Position numbers and translations under genes: made by a program. This document shows, piece by piece, positions 1 to 11,549 of a stretch of 64,000 nt of DNA. Position 1 is the first letter of the stretch, and the number at the start of each line of letters is the position of its first letter. Location of the stretch: assembly GCF_018812025.1 (NCBI RefSeq), contig NC_063044.1:46380077-46444076 (forward strand). Reading direction: 5' to 3'. The notes beneath the pieces were generated by a model. It was given only the letters and a program-made list of their open reading frames with translations. It had not been told where the DNA came from and did no database searches. This DNA is from Megalobrama amblycephala. Its lineage: Eukaryota; Chordata; Actinopteri; Cypriniformes; Xenocyprididae.

Positions 1-1036
1 CTGTTGCTTCTTAGTTCTCGTGTCCTCACGCCCTCACACCCATCTCTAATTCCCAGTGATTCCTGATGAGTGGTTGCTGGCACACTTGGCCTGGATTCTT
101 GTCTCATTTATTATTCAGCAGACGCTGTGGCACACAGGGACAGAATCTGGATTAAGGCTGAGCCCCAAAAATATCTCACAGCTACATTTGCATTCTTCAC
201 ATTGGAGGCCCAGACCACCGTAACACAACACAAGAATCATAGTCACAGGCTGAATCCTCTGTGTGAATGGGCGGCAGTTCAGACTTGGGGATTTGAATAC
301 CAAAACGTGTACGTTTTGGCCTTGTGCCACAGTGAAGATTGAGGTTATCTGTATTATATGCATGGTAATGTGTCATGTTGAGCGATTAGAGTATACAGAC
401 ATGCTTGTCATCCTAAACCCATTAAGATAGCAGGTGTTTAATGAAAATTAGAAAGGACTGTTTTCAGATAATCCCTGTAATAATCCCAGATAATAATTAA
501 GCCATACAATTCTATAAAAAAGCTCATGTCATTGTGAAAACCAGCCTCGAGACTGACTCCGTCTGTTGCTTGGTTTATAATTCACAAATTCTTTGTAACT
601 GTGTTCCTTATAGGAAACCATATTTGAGAGCAGTCATCTGGTGCAGTCAGAGCAGCTTCTCCAGAGCTGCTGCATGAGAACTGATGATGACACAGCTGTT
701 TCACGATTGACCAAGTTCACTGATGACACTGATAATGTGTGTTTCGTGTTTATTCTGACACCTTCAGTTGCACTGAAGCTCACAGATCTGTGTTTTTAAG
801 ACAGTGAAAATTCTTTTCATCTAAACTTAATGTTATATTGTGTAATGTTTATCAAAATAAAATTCATAAAAATGTAGACCCCACTTTATGGTATTTAAAT
901 AATATAGGCTTATATTAAATTTAATTCTTGTACAGTCAAATGAAAAGCATTTCTATTGCTTCATGGAAACGTCTAAAATGTCAATGTGTTTGACAAATAT
1001 TGCATGTAATCCTCTTCATCATCTGTGATAAAGTAC
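1..1036. other. Unassigned sequence, no gene recognised
   Basis: I see no exon, RNA gene or complete transposon here. Overlapping short open frames on both strands around 70-363 have no recognisable motif and no splice context. Positions about 40-125 carry a diverged repeat whose partner is at 2045-2130. Confidence 0.5.
40..125 (+). repeat. Dispersed ~85-bp repeat, copy 1
   Basis: This block matches 2045-2130 in the same orientation. Both contain TAATTCCCAGT, then TCCTGATGAGTGG, then a nearly identical stretch ending TTGGCCTGGATTCTTGTC, then a CATT-rich tail. The copies lie about 2 kb apart and differ by scattered substitutions. The family is unknown to me; it could be an old transposon end or a local duplication. 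Confidence 0.5.
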
Positions 1037-1810
1037 TTAAAGGGTTAGTTCACCCAAGAATGAAAATTACTCCATGATTTACTCACCCTCAAGTGATCCT
1101 AGGTGTATATGACTTTCTCCTTTCAGACGAATACATCAGAGTTGTATTAAATAATGTCCTGGCTCTTCCAAGCCTTATAATGGCAGTGAATAGAGGATGT
1201 GATTTTGAAGCCCAAAAAAGTGCAACCATCCATCATAAAAGATATCCACTCAGATCCGGGGGGTTAATAAAGGCATTCTGAAGCAAAGCGAAATATATCC
1301 ATATTTAAAACTTTAAAAACTAAAATAACTAGCTTCTGGCAGACGGCCGTCTGCACATCCACTTAGGCCAAAAGAGTAACCCGATGCGATGTAGGAGTAG
1401 CGCAAGCTTTGACGCCCCTCGCTGTTCAAACAAATAGGGCTGTGCAGCAAACTCAAGCTCCTCTTCTCTTATATTGAAATCCTCCAACATTCCTCTTTAA
1501 AAATTCTCACTTTAGTCTTCTAATTTGTGACCGGTGTTTTGTTTTACTCTCTCTGCACTTTTGCATTTGTCAATACATCATACATCAGGTCTGAGTTCAC
1601 TCTTTTGCTGTAAATCGACACATACGGCCGTCTTTTGGAAGCTTCAAAATCCTCTATCACTGCCATTATAAAGTTTGGAAGATCCAGGACATTATTTAAT
1701 ATAACTCCAATTGTATTTGTCTGAAAGAAGAAAGTCATATACACCTAGGATGGCTTGAGGGTGAGTAAATCATGGGGTAATTTTCATTTTTGGGTGATCT
1801 ATCCCTTTAA
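1037..1810. mobile_element. Family A non-autonomous TTAA element, copy 1
   Basis: The element occupies 1041-1806 and is flanked by TTAA at 1037-1040 and 1807-1810. Its left end begins AGGGTTAGTTCACCC and continues into CTCACCCTCAAG and CCTAGGTGTATATGAC. The right end is the reverse complement of this with a few changes (GGGTGATCTATCCCT). The inverted arms are long, so the 766-bp element could fold on itself. There is no transposase; the short open frames inside (1093-1281 plus, 1544-1744 minus) are mirror images of the same arms. TTAA target duplication is typical of Kolobok and piggyBac elements; which of them moved this one is inference. Confidence 0.85.
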
Positions 1811-2044
1811 ACACAGCATGAGCATCACTATGGGACGCAGAAAGTATCCGACTTGACGTCTAAGTTTTCAACTCTTTCTCGACTACAAGCGGTAAATCTT
1901 GCCAAACGGTTAAATCCAACCACAGCTGAAGTTGAGTACACCTAATGTCTGATGAAAAGGACCAGTCTCAAAGCATACAATGTGTCTGCTTTTTTCAATT
2001 ATTGGGATTTTACAGTCATCACTTCCGAGTACTCTGGTCCTCAT

Positions 2045-2130
2045 TCCTATCCATAATTCCCAGTAAATCCTGATGAGTGGAAGATGGCACAGTTGGCCTG
2101 GATTCTTGTCGCATTAGTTTTTCAGTGATT
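2045..2130 (+). repeat. Dispersed ~85-bp repeat, copy 2
   Basis: This is the direct-orientation partner of 40-125, sharing AATTCCCAGT, TCCTGATGAGTGG and GGCCTGGATTCTTGTC. The two copies bracket the family A element at 1041-1806 but are too far from it to be its target duplication. Confidence 0.5.
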
Positions 2131-3035
2131 GCTTAAATTGTTGTTTGTAGCGTTTTATAATAGCTGTTTTATGGCAGCCAATTATGAGACACTCAGTTGA
2201 GTGGCAGTTGAGCTGAAGCTTTATTAAAATGTATTATTATTATTATTATTATTACTTTATTTCTGTCTGAGGATTTTAGTGCTGTAGGCATGGCCAAATA
2301 TCATCCAAGGCTGACTGTTATATCAGTCTGCCACTACTTTTTACAGCAATGCACAGTGTGCTAAACACTCACTTCATAGCAAAAACCTCTATTAATTCAT
2401 TCTCCTCAGAACGACTTTTTTCCTGTCCATGGTCTTGCCGAGTTCAGCATGAATTCTAGCCACAAAATGTTTACCACCACACTCAGTGACCCACATACAC
2501 ATACTTACACAGCTAAAGATTTGAAAAAAGAGCAGCAGTAGCAGATATTTGGCTGTAGGAAAGCAGAGAGGGGCTGTGAGGTGTTTGGCAAGCTATTATG
2601 ATGCTTAGATGTGAAATTGAGTTTGCCATCTGGGAGCAGTTCTCCTGGCCCACGTGGAATATATTTGTCAGCTTTTTTTTTTCTCTTGCTTTATGATTGT
2701 GTAAAACTTTTGGAATATGTAATACTCTAGTCATATAGTAAAGTAGGACACAGAATTATTGATATGTAGGTACATCTGGAGCATATGCACACAAAGGACA
2801 GAGGTTTGAAGCAATGCATTAGTTATGAAAGAGAGAGAACAAAGAAAACAAGACAAAGTGAAACAGATGTTTACATTTCTATTTACAGCGTTAAAATCTG
2901 CCCTTTGAATTGCATTCTGTCCAATAGGAACATTACATACAAACTGTAAATCTGACAAAGAAGCATCGTTCGGTTAATACAAGACTGCAAAATCCATTCC
3001 TGCAAAACAAATAATATTAATTTGCAAGTGTGTGT

Positions 3036-3341
3036 TCAGATAGATTGCGCCGGCTTTCCTGGGTTTAAACCAAGGCGATATAGGCACAGATTCACACTCC
3101 ACTTCTCACTTATCAGTGGTTTCATGGGATCATGACCACTTTTCGTTCCACTCGACCTTCCTATTGAGAATGAAATGTAACCTAGCGTGTAACTTTCTCT
3201 GAACAGCTCTCTGTGCTTTACCTCTCCAGCCGCTCTCACTTTGACTACTATTTGTCTGCACCCTAGAAATATGGTAATTGGTCTCTCCATGAAAACTCTC
3301 CACCTGCTGAAGAATGAATGTGCATTGACTCCTAATATCAC
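3036..3341 (-). other. Open frame of 101 codons, not recognised
   Basis: An uninterrupted minus-strand frame of 101 codons lies in DNA that is more balanced in base composition than its surroundings. I recognise no domain, signal peptide or membrane segment, and neither end has a convincing splice site. It may be chance, part of an uncatalogued repeat, or a noncoding conserved block. I would not annotate it as a gene without homology support. Confidence 0.15.
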
Positions 3342-3452
3342 AAAGGTAGTTTCAGTTATACATTTTAAAAACCCTGAACCGTACAGTCATATGAGACCAT
3401 CAATATTTTTTTTGTTTTTAGTTTATTTGAGTGTGTGTACAATACCGTCCAA

Positions 3453-3742
3453 GGTAACACTTTATTTCAGCAGTCCACTTTAGACATTCTACTAACTTGT
3501 CAGCTAGCAGTCATTAGAGTATTAGTAGACTGTCTGCTTAATATCTGTTAACACTTTATTTTGATGGTCCTTCAACAGACATTCTACTGACTATAACTTT
3601 GCAAGCACATGTAAACTTATTCTACTAACCCGAACCCTATCCTAACAGAGTCTACTCTAATGAGAGTTAGTTGATATGTAGATGCAAAGTTACTTATAGT
3701 TAGTCGGATGTCTAAAGTGGACTATCAAAATAAAGTGTAACC
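3453..3742. mobile_element. Family C MITE (GGTAACACTTTATTT ends)
   Basis: The left end reads GGTAACACTTTATTTCA and the right end is its inverted form, AAATAAAGTGTAACC. A second internal copy of the same end (TAACACTTTATTTTGATGG, 3549 on) and mirrored words such as AAAGTGGACTATCAAAATAA make this a short, internally repetitive, foldable element of about 290 bp with no coding capacity. It abuts family B on its right side. Confidence 0.7.
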
Positions 3743-3743
3743 T

Positions 3744-4182
3744 CATTCAAAAGTTCTTTAAATAAATTAAAACTTTTATTTAGTCAGCATTAAATTGACC
3801 AAAGTGACAGTAAACACATTTATAGTGTTACAAAAGATCTTTAATGCTGTTCTGAACTTTCTATTCACCAGAATCCTAAAAAAAATTATTATGGTTTCCA
3901 CAAAAATATTAAGCAGCACAACTGTTTTCAACATAGATGATGATTGGAAATGTTTCTTGAGTACAAAATCATCATATTAGAATGATTTCTGAAGGATCAT
4001 GTGACACTAAAGACTGGGGTAATGATGCTGAAAATTCAGCTTTACTATCACAATAATGAATTACATTTAAAAATTGTTTAAAATAGAAAAGTTATTTTAA
4101 ATTGCAATAAAATTTCAAAATAGTACTGTTTTTACTGATTTTTTTTTTAATCAAATGAATGCAGACTTGGTGAGCATAAGAG
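3744..4182. mobile_element. Family B palindromic element, copy 1
   Basis: Family B is a roughly 0.5-kb non-autonomous element present several times in this window. Diagnostic words here are CATTCAAAAGTT at the left, GCAGCACAACTGTTTTCAAC, TGATTTCTGAAGGATCATG, TGATGCTGAAAATTCAGC and GGTGAGCATAAGAG at the right. It has no coding capacity. Other copies are at 9690, 28380, 31778, 34698, 36283 and 41563. Confidence 0.75.
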
Positions 4183-4619
4183 GCATCTGGTGTTGTTTTG
4201 AAATTTTGACTTTAATCTGAGACTCCCAAGGATAAATAATGAAGCAGTTAAAAAAGGAGAAATTAAAAAAATTATATATATATATATATATTATACATTT
4301 TTGTTTCTCTAATCTTCACTGAGGGACATGCACATTATATTACATTTATTTAGAAAGAGCTCGTCACATACAGCTGCTTGTAATTGAGAAATGCAATTGA
4401 GAAAAGTCACAATTTTTTATGCTATATCTTTTATTTTTTGGCAGTAAAATTGTCATCATCAAAATTTCACACAGACAAAATAAGGTCACATAACGATTTC
4501 AAACCAGACAGCTTTCTGTCGGTCAATATGGTGAATACATGTAACCAACACTAAACCTATTGTGAAATCTGATTTTGCCAGTAAAAATTTCCAGAATAAA
4601 GCTAAGTGAAATGCAGTCA
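4183..4619. other. AT-rich sequence with a short AT microsatellite
   Basis: A (TA)n tract lies at about 4271-4292. Nothing else is recognisable. Confidence 0.5.
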
Positions 4620-4990
4620 TTAAAGGCCCGCTGTAGTGTCTTGGAACGCACAGCATTATTCAATGTGTTGACGTAATTTCAACTGAAACAGGAAGACAGG
4701 GTGATATATCGAACAGCTCTGCCCCTTTTTTAAAAAAATAGCCAATAGCGTTTTGTTTATACCACAGCTCGGCCAGAGCCGTTAAACTCAGTAAAACCTC
4801 TGTTCCTTCTAATCTCTAACAGTTTCTCCTCCTAATGCCCTCTATATCACTTTACAGTACAGCGTGTGATGTCATGAAAATCCGTGATCCATTTTAGCGG
4901 AAGTGAGAGACTGTAAATTTTGAATGCTTATATCTCCTAAATGCAAATTTTGTCAATGGAACACACCAGCTTATTCATAACCTTAAAGCT
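4620..4990. mobile_element. TTAA element J, left end and body
   Basis: TTAA at 4620-4623 is followed by AGGCCCGCTGTAGTG, the same TTAA-AGG arrangement as the other TTAA elements in the window. The body is more GC-rich than the flanks and includes a CCAAT-containing word, AGCCAATAGCG. I cannot find an inverted right end; TTAA at 4983-4986 is only a possible boundary. No coding frame. Confidence 0.4.
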
Positions 4991-5864
4991 AAAAAAATAA
5001 GACTTTGTAATGGGTTGCATCAGTAAAAAATATTTTTTCATGTTTGTATTTGACATGGTATTTTTTAAATCTTCAAAATCAAATTACCCCTTGAAATATC
5101 AGCATGTGTGTCAGCGCCACTTTTTATTCTATTTTTGTCCAGTCATATTTCTGTGGCCTTTTGTTATTGGTAAAAATATTTTAAATAATTTTTGTTGTAT
5201 TTGGTTTATATCATTTCATATCTCATATTTATTTTTCCCTTTAGAGGACAACTTGAGTAAGAAGTGGCACAGCTTACCCCACCCTCCCCATGCACCCTAG
5301 CGAGAAACACAGTCAGCGACACTCTTCAAATATTCACCGCACACTCATTCAAGGCATCTGAACAAAGATCTGCTCATCAGGTGGAAGGAGATGCTAATTT
5401 ACTGTAATTTACTGTGAAATGAGTTGGATGACCTCCCAGGAGAGAGCAGACTGTTTATTACAGTGAGGGAAAGAGAAGTATTGAGCAGCTAAAGATCAGT
5501 CCCATCTGAATATTTGTTTACAGGTAAAGCCAATTGAACACCCACGACTATTTATTCAAATCCCTGCTTATTTGCATTCTGTCTTTTTTCCTACACCTTT
5601 GTGGAGATTTGTCATCTCCACACCTGTGCCTTATTTGTTTTCGCTTTCTCGCTCACCATCTTTCATCTTGTGGTAATGTGATGATTTTAGATTACACTTC
5701 GGAACTTATTTGGACAGTCCTCTACCTCCAAAATGACTTTCCATGCTGATTGGTCGAGGCTGACATGTTTGCAAGGAAATACGTGACCTGATCTCAGTTC
5801 ATCAGACTCGGCTGAGAGAGCGAGGCATCAATCGCTCCTTCTAGATTGATTGAGAGTGGCCACT
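4991..5864. other. Unassigned sequence
   Basis: There is no repeat or exon that I can name. The 96-codon frame at 5010-5300 is rich in phenylalanine, as expected from translated AT-rich DNA. Confidence 0.45.
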
Positions 5865-6165
5865 TCAGAGGTGCCAAGGCGTAAAGATTTGGTCTTCTAG
5901 CCTGATTAACTGCTTTTCCAGTGTAATTTGCATAAGCAGTGGCCACTGCAGAGTCTGGAGGCATAGTGATATTTTTTTTGAGGAATCTGTCAGTGGCACT
6001 GACACACTTAGCCATTCCGGTGCAATGGCTTCTTTTGCAAACCAAGACAGCGGCTCCATCAAGGGGCCCCATTTAGAGCTGCTAATGTAATCAAATTCAT
6101 CCAATGACAATGCCTGCAAACATTTCACTAGGCACATGCATATGAATGAACATTATGCAAAGAGA
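5865..6165. promoter_or_regulatory. Candidate conserved noncoding / enhancer-like block
   Basis: This block lacks transposon signatures, has balanced composition and concentrates developmental factor motifs: the POU octamer ATTTGCAT (about 5927), a second octamer-like ATGCAAAG (about 6155), a SOX-type ACAATG (about 6106) and several TAAT cores. Two overlapping minus-strand frames are open across it, a common by-product of slow-evolving noncoding DNA. The motifs are visible in the sequence; conservation and enhancer function are inference and were not tested. Confidence 0.3.
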
Positions 6166-6836
6166 GCACTTGAGGCCAGCTGTTGAAAAATGTGTTTTTT
6201 CTTAAAAATGGTCCTCCTCTCTCTTGTCTTCTCATTTGTTGAGTATCTCTGAGAAACAAATGTAAATACGCATAGCTTGAAGTAAAGTCTGATCTCCTCT
6301 TGTGGTTTTTACAAGGCTGAGTGATATCGTATTCTTTTTGATATATTACGTTCTCAACCCTCACCTCATTAAGTGTCAACTCATCCCACCATCATCCCAC
6401 AATCCTCAGTGATTTTCTGTTCTTGTCTGGTTTAGATTCCTGCATCTCCTACCCAGGGCGAATCGGTTTTGGGCTGAGTGGTTTTGGCTGCTTGCCATTC
6501 GTTGTTTGATGAACGTCTCTGCTCACTGTAGGATGGGCTTCAGACACTGTGAACTAACTAAACAGGAAACAAGTTGTTTACTCAGCAACACCCCCTCAGG
6601 AGCATTAATTATGAGCATAGGTGATGAGACATGGAGCTCGCCTGCTGGGATGCTGGGTTGTGCCGCCTGTTGCGTTGGCTGTGTTCACCGCCGGAACCAT
6701 TGATCTTCAATAGTTAATCATGACTATAGGCTTGTAGGAGCTGGCAAGACAGGCATGGCATGGCAGTATTACTCTGAGATATTTATGGACTGCATAAACA
6801 TAACTATTGCAGCTCTCTATATTTAGTATTACTGTT
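6166..6836. other. Unassigned sequence
   Basis: No gene, RNA or repeat recognised. Short open frames at 6128-6379 (minus) and 6506-6703 (plus) have no domain. Confidence 0.45.
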
Positions 6837-7140
6837 ATCAAAGTTCCTTTCAAGGGAAGTCATTTCACTCCTAATTCACTCCTATATACTTCAAAGGGGA
6901 ATTACCAAAATCTCAAAAACTGCTTGCCAAACTCACATAAATAACATATTTCACATTAGCAACAAAATCTGACATGACCTGCCACATAAATGTTTGTTAC
7001 GCTCAAATAGTGTTAAAAAATTGTAATGGGATTGGTCCAGCCAATGCACATGTGCAGTCCCAATGCATCTTTAGAACTGTAATTCTAAGATGCGGCAGCC
7101 GTAGTGACAAGATATCTTTACCAATTGACCCTTCGCAAAG
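6837..7140. mobile_element. Family L element fragment, copy 1
   Basis: The left edge reads TCAAAGTTCCTTTCAAGGG. The following sequence is the reverse complement of 14880-15301: both share CTCAAAAACTGCTT, ACATATTTCA, AAAATCTGACATGA and a word around AATGCACATGTGCAGTCC. No coding frame. The second copy's insertion site suggests a hAT-like 7-9 bp target duplication. Confidence 0.55.
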
Positions 7141-7194
7141 AGTTTAACTTAGTTACTGTTGCTACGTTTGACAAGCCATGGTTCTCTAACGCCA

Positions 7195-7574
7195 CACATC
7201 ATGTGTCGTTTGAAAGTAATTAGTTACATTACAATATTACTGTTTCTGAATTCTAACAAATTACACTATTTTTGCATTATTTTTGAGTTACTTTCACTAA
7301 AATAACCACAGAAGTATAATGGCATAAAATGCTAAAATGTAGTTTATTGCTACTCATTATACGTCTAGTGAAGGGCGATGTCTTGCGGTGTTGGTAAAAA
7401 ATAAAACTAACACCATTTAATTTCGAGTTAAAATGTGTTGTTTTAACGTGCGTTACTGAGATTGAGTACAAACGAGTATAACATTACCCAAATTTTGTTA
7501 GTAATGTGTTATATTACTGTGTTACAGCAAAAAGTAATATAATTACTTTTGTAATGTGTTACTCCCAACACTGG
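7195..7574. mobile_element. Element end of the CAGTGTTGGG type
   Basis: The right edge reads ACTCCCAACACTGG, preceded by many GTAAT/ATTAC words (TAATTACTTTTGTAATGTG). This architecture matches the element starting CAGTGCTGGGTAGTAAC at 46397. The left end is missing or too decayed to find. Confidence 0.5.
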
Positions 7575-8596
7575 AAACAAAGTCTTAGCTTTACAATTTT
7601 GTAATTTTTTTAAGAAATTCAAACAATGAATACCATTTTGTGGCTCTTTAATGTGTTGTGACACATTGTGTTCATCTCTTCCTACTAGTTACAGCACGAA
7701 AAAACATGAATGAACATCAGAAGGTATGTTGTTTCAACCAAGGAAAGATGTCAACACACACTCCATTTTTCAAGTTCAAGATCACTGTCTTTAATCCACT
7801 AACTCTCCTTTAATCTACTAACTCTCCTGTCTTGTTTGTTTTGTCGGACAAAATGGTGGATTCAGCATTATGATTGTTCAGATCGCCTGTCAATCAAACG
7901 CCCGACAAAAGGTGGATTGGTGATGGACTCTTTTTATTTAGAAGGCGGGACTTATTCCACATATTAGGCATTGCAGTTTATCTTTTTTCATATTAATATG
8001 GGTAAAACATCTTGGTATATAAACAGTCTTTGGTGTTATGTAGAGTGCCATCTAAACATATAAGGTTCTTGCACATTCTTGGAAAGATTGTCAATTCAGA
8101 TATTTGGTACTTGTGTAGTGCCTTAAAAGGGGTTATTATACTTTTATTTAATGTTATTTAGCTGTTTTTCCACATGATATAATAGTTTTGTGTTCAGAAG
8201 TGTCATGGCCATTCAAATGACATGTTTGAAGCCAAGTAAATTTTGGAATGTGAAAAAAAAAAGGAAGTTTGTCCCAAACACCATGGCAGAAATCTTCCAT
8301 TCACATGTATAAATTTGGTAAGTCCAATCAAGTCACCTTTTCCACAGATGATTTGCTTTAAACCAGAAAATTCTGTCTCTGACACTCATATAATTTTTTT
8401 ATTTTTTTTAATTTATTTATTTATTTATTTTTACAGTGAATACACAAGGAGTTATCTATTTTAGTAGCTAATTACTAGAAGCCTCTATATTTTAATATAA
8501 ATATAAAACACATTTGACACACTCCAGCTATTTGTTAAAAAAAAAAGCTTCCTATAATCGACTGGTGGTCAGCTTGTGTATTTTTTTTAATTAATA

Positions 8597-8639
<43 letters not shown>

Positions 8640-9689
8640 TTTACTTTGACTTTATTTATAGTGATAAATTAGTATTGTGGTTAAATATTCATTTAGTTAT
8701 AACCAAAGCTTTCTGTATTTGTTGTAGATCATTAGACTGTTACACTTTTTCAGAATCAGTTTCAGGAGATACCGTGGAACGCAAATGCTATAGCTCATAA
8801 AGCAGCAAGGCAACAAGGCATCTGTCTAAGCGAAATGAAATCTGTCAACTCTGAATGGCCCAAAATCTGATGACAGTTGCCGACAAGCACAAATGGTGTT
8901 AAAGTCAGGTAATTCAGTTTGGCCATTAGGTCAAGAATCTGTCTCTTTGCATTGTAAATTACAGCTGTACCACATGAATAACACATCTTATACTTATACT
9001 AAGTTCTTAAAAAGTTGTTTTATTTTCTGTGGACACGTGTTACCTCGCCTCAGGCACCAAGTGAGCCAGGATTAAAGCTCTTGCCCTCTCAAAAAATATA
9101 GATGCATGATGCCCTTGTCAGATTCTGCCTCAGATATTACTTTAGAAATGCATCTTCACCTCAAGACCTCAGACTGAAATGGTCTTTTTTGATCATTTTG
9201 ATTTAGACCACGAGAGAAAATGTTCTTTTTGAGTGGAGACATCCCGGTGTCTGCTTCTGTCATTTTCTGTTTAGTGGGAGAGTATTGTGAAGGGTTTGGA
9301 GCTCTTTCTAATCGATTGTGATGTCACATTGTGTTTAACATGACCTCAGTTTTGTTGTGGGGCCTCCTGTGATATTCTGTGGCTTCTTTTGTGTATGTAC
9401 GTTTGTAGGTTTGTTTAAATGCTATGCTTGCCTTCTGTGTTGACAGTTGTGCTTATGGTATTTATCAGTCGTATACATGATACATATTTTAGTATCAGAC
9501 TTCAGTGCAAAGCAGACGGCTCTTACTATAGACAAACTGTACCCAGTGAAGCAATGGATTTTCCTGAATAAAACATGCTGTATATAACAGATGTATATTA
9601 ATAAAGAATGGTATTTGTACTCTTTTATGCCAGTTAACATACAGTTTAACATTTTGGGGTTGTTAATATTACAAATATTATTACAACTT
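7575..9689. other. Unassigned sequence with ATT and ATTT microsatellites
   Basis: The region contains an (ATTT)n tract near 8411-8431 and a (TTA)n tract at about 8597-8641. GTCGGACAAAATGG and CGCCCGACAAAAGGTGG near 7840-7915 look like remnants of a repeat. No exon recognised. Confidence 0.45.
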
Positions 9690-9965
9690 GAAACAACTGT
9701 TTCTGTTTGAAAATATTTTAAAATGTAATTTCTTTCTGTGATCAAAGCTGGATTTTCAGCATCATTACTCCAGTCTTCAGTCACATGATCCTTCAGAAAT
9801 CATTCTGATGTGATGATTTGTTGCTCAAGAAACATTTATTATTATTATCACTGTTGCAAACAGTTGTGCTGCTTAATATTTTTGTGGAAACCGTAATGTT
9901 TTTTTAGGATTATTTGATGAATAGAAAATCACTTTTGATGAATTTAATGCATCCTTGCTGAATAA

Positions 9966-10008
<43 letters not shown>

Positions 10009-10021
10009 TTTTTTTTTTTTT
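9690..10021. mobile_element. Family B element, copy 2, with expanded TTA tract
   Basis: Orientation is opposite to copy 1. Diagnostic words are CAGCATCATTACTCCAGTC, ACATGATCCTTCAGAAATC and GTTGTGCTGCTTAATATTTT. The family's normal AATAAAAGTATT end has grown into a (TTA)n tract at 9969-10008 plus a T run to 10021. The minus-strand frame across it is polyisoleucine and not a gene. Confidence 0.7.
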
Positions 10022-10283
10022 TAATAAAATAAAATAATATATAGCTACTGTGTTCCAAATTATTTTTCAAGTGACATATCAGTAGGATTTTGGAACAATA
10101 AACATTCAGATTTTAGATTTTCAAAGAAAGTGTTTGTTTGTTTTATTCCTCATATCTTTTTAGATAACTGGTTCAATCTAAGATAAGTTTGTTAAATAGT
10201 TTGCCAAGTCTTTTTAGGTAAATTGGAAACCTACTTAAAGAGGTTGTTCCACATTATTAAACAAGGCACAGTTCTCATGCAAT

Positions 10284-10660
10284 ATGGGGAGGAAGAAAGA
10301 TCTTTCTGAAGATGAAAAGCATGAAATAGTGCAGTGTCTTGCAAAAGGAATAAAAAAAAAAAACTAATATTTTGCTGTCAAAAGATTTGTGAGTGATTTA
10401 GAGCATAGAAGCACAGAACTCAGATAAAGGCTAATTTAGCAAAGTTTCTGTCAAACAAATTAGTTGTATTAAAAGGGCAGCTGTAAAATAAAAAGGAAAA
10501 AAGCTGCTCTTGAGCAACAAACAGGTATTTGAAGCTGGTGCTGTCTCTGGAGTCTCAAGAACCTCTCCATTGAGGCTGGCAGATGTGTGTAAAGTTGCAT
10601 TTCAGCCTTCCGAACCAAAGCTCACAAAGAGAAATCTTTACAGTGCGTTTAGAAATACAT
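10284..10660 (+). pseudogene. Tc1-type transposase, 5' fragment in the left arm
   Basis: From ATG at 10284 the reading is MGRKKDLSEDEKHEIVQCL, the start of a Tc1-family DNA-binding domain. The frame then degenerates, but recognisable words continue (GCAAACAGG-like, TTTGAAGCTGGTGC, CTCTGGAGTCTCAAGA) up to about 10660. The catalytic region is absent from this arm. Confidence 0.7.
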
Positions 10661-10884
10661 TTTCAAACATGGTGTTGTCCTGCATGAAAATCATTCTTAT
10701 TTCAGAAGGCATTATCCTTCTTTTAATATCATAGCAGAAAATGGTCAGTTATAAACTCTACATATCTTGCAGAAGTCATTCTGACACCCTCAGGCACTGT
10801 TTACACTAGTGCATTTTCCTTTTAAAATGTGTTTTAAAATGAAAACACAATGCTGTAAACGGGGCCTCAGAGACCCTAAAGGGG

Positions 10885-11317
10885 ACCTTTCACCTCAATT
10901 CCCAATATTCTAACCCAAAACATCAACCGCAAAGCTCCTTGCTGACATTGCGGTCTTGTTGGAATGGGGTGGCCATTCGCCAGCCATCCACAAATCCATT
11001 CATCTGGACCATTTATTGTAGTACGGCATTCGTCAGTGAATAAAACTATTTAAAAACGATTCTTTATGTATTTCAACACACACTGTAAAAGTTTCTCTTT
11101 GTGAGCTTTGGTTCAGGGAGGCTGAAATGCAACTTTGCACACAACTGCCAGCCTGCATGTAGAGGTTCTTGAGACTCCAGAGACACCGGCAGCTTCAAAT
11201 ACCTGTTTGCTGCTCAAAAGTAGCTTTTTTACAGCTGCCTTTTTAATACAATACATCCCTTTTGTAAGACATTGCACCTTTTCATGCTTTTCATCTTTTC
11301 ATTTCATTCCTTTCCAT
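10885..11317 (-). pseudogene. Tc1-type transposase, 5' fragment in the right arm
   Basis: The minus strand starts near 11317 and repeats the opening of the left arm, then continues further. It includes FTDECRTTINGPDEW, where the aspartate (complement of 11032-11034) fits the first catalytic acid of the DDE domain, and GWLANGHPIPTRPQCQQG downstream. The frame ends near 10885 and the remaining catalytic acids are missing. It has frameshifts and stops, so it is non-functional. Confidence 0.7.
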
Positions 11318-11549
11318 ATTGCATGAGAACTGTGACAGGCTTAATAATGTGGAACAACCTCTTTAAGTAGGTTTCATATTTAGCTAAGAAGACCTGGCAA
11401 ACTATTTAACAAACCTGTCTGAGATATTAGTTATCTAAAATGATTTGAGAAATAAAACAAACAAATACTTTAGTTGAAAAACTAAAATCTGAATGTTTAC
11501 TGAAATCCTATGGTGATATGTCACTTGGATAATAATTTGGAACACCGTA

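Larger units (their letters stand above)
1811..3452. other. Mostly unassigned sequence with a small TTA microsatellite
   Basis: The stretch holds repeat copy 2 at 2045-2130, a (TTA)n tract at about 2232-2254 and otherwise no recognisable gene. Minus-strand frames at 2513-2958 show low-complexity composition. A slightly more GC-rich stretch at 3036-3341 is listed separately. Confidence 0.5.
10046..11549. mobile_element. Tc1/mariner relic rebuilt as a head-to-head palindrome
   Basis: Both ends are the same transposon end: TGTTCCAAATTA near 10049 and its inverse near 11535, each next to TA (10046-10047 and 11548-11549). From each end inward the sequence runs through terminal repeat, leader (AGAGGTTGTTCCACATTATT, mirrored) and start of the transposase gene. 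The element therefore consists of two 5' halves pointing at each other, joined at about 10660-10880, with both 3' halves missing. This differs from an ordinary Tc1 element, where only the terminal repeats are mirrored. Confidence 0.8.

Noticed and set aside
3036..3341. 101-codon minus frame as a possible host gene
   Set aside because: No recognised domain, no splice signals and no codon signature that I can judge by eye; kept only as an unassigned segment.
9873..10070. Minus frame with polyisoleucine
   Set aside because: Translation of the (TTA)n tract in family B copy 2.
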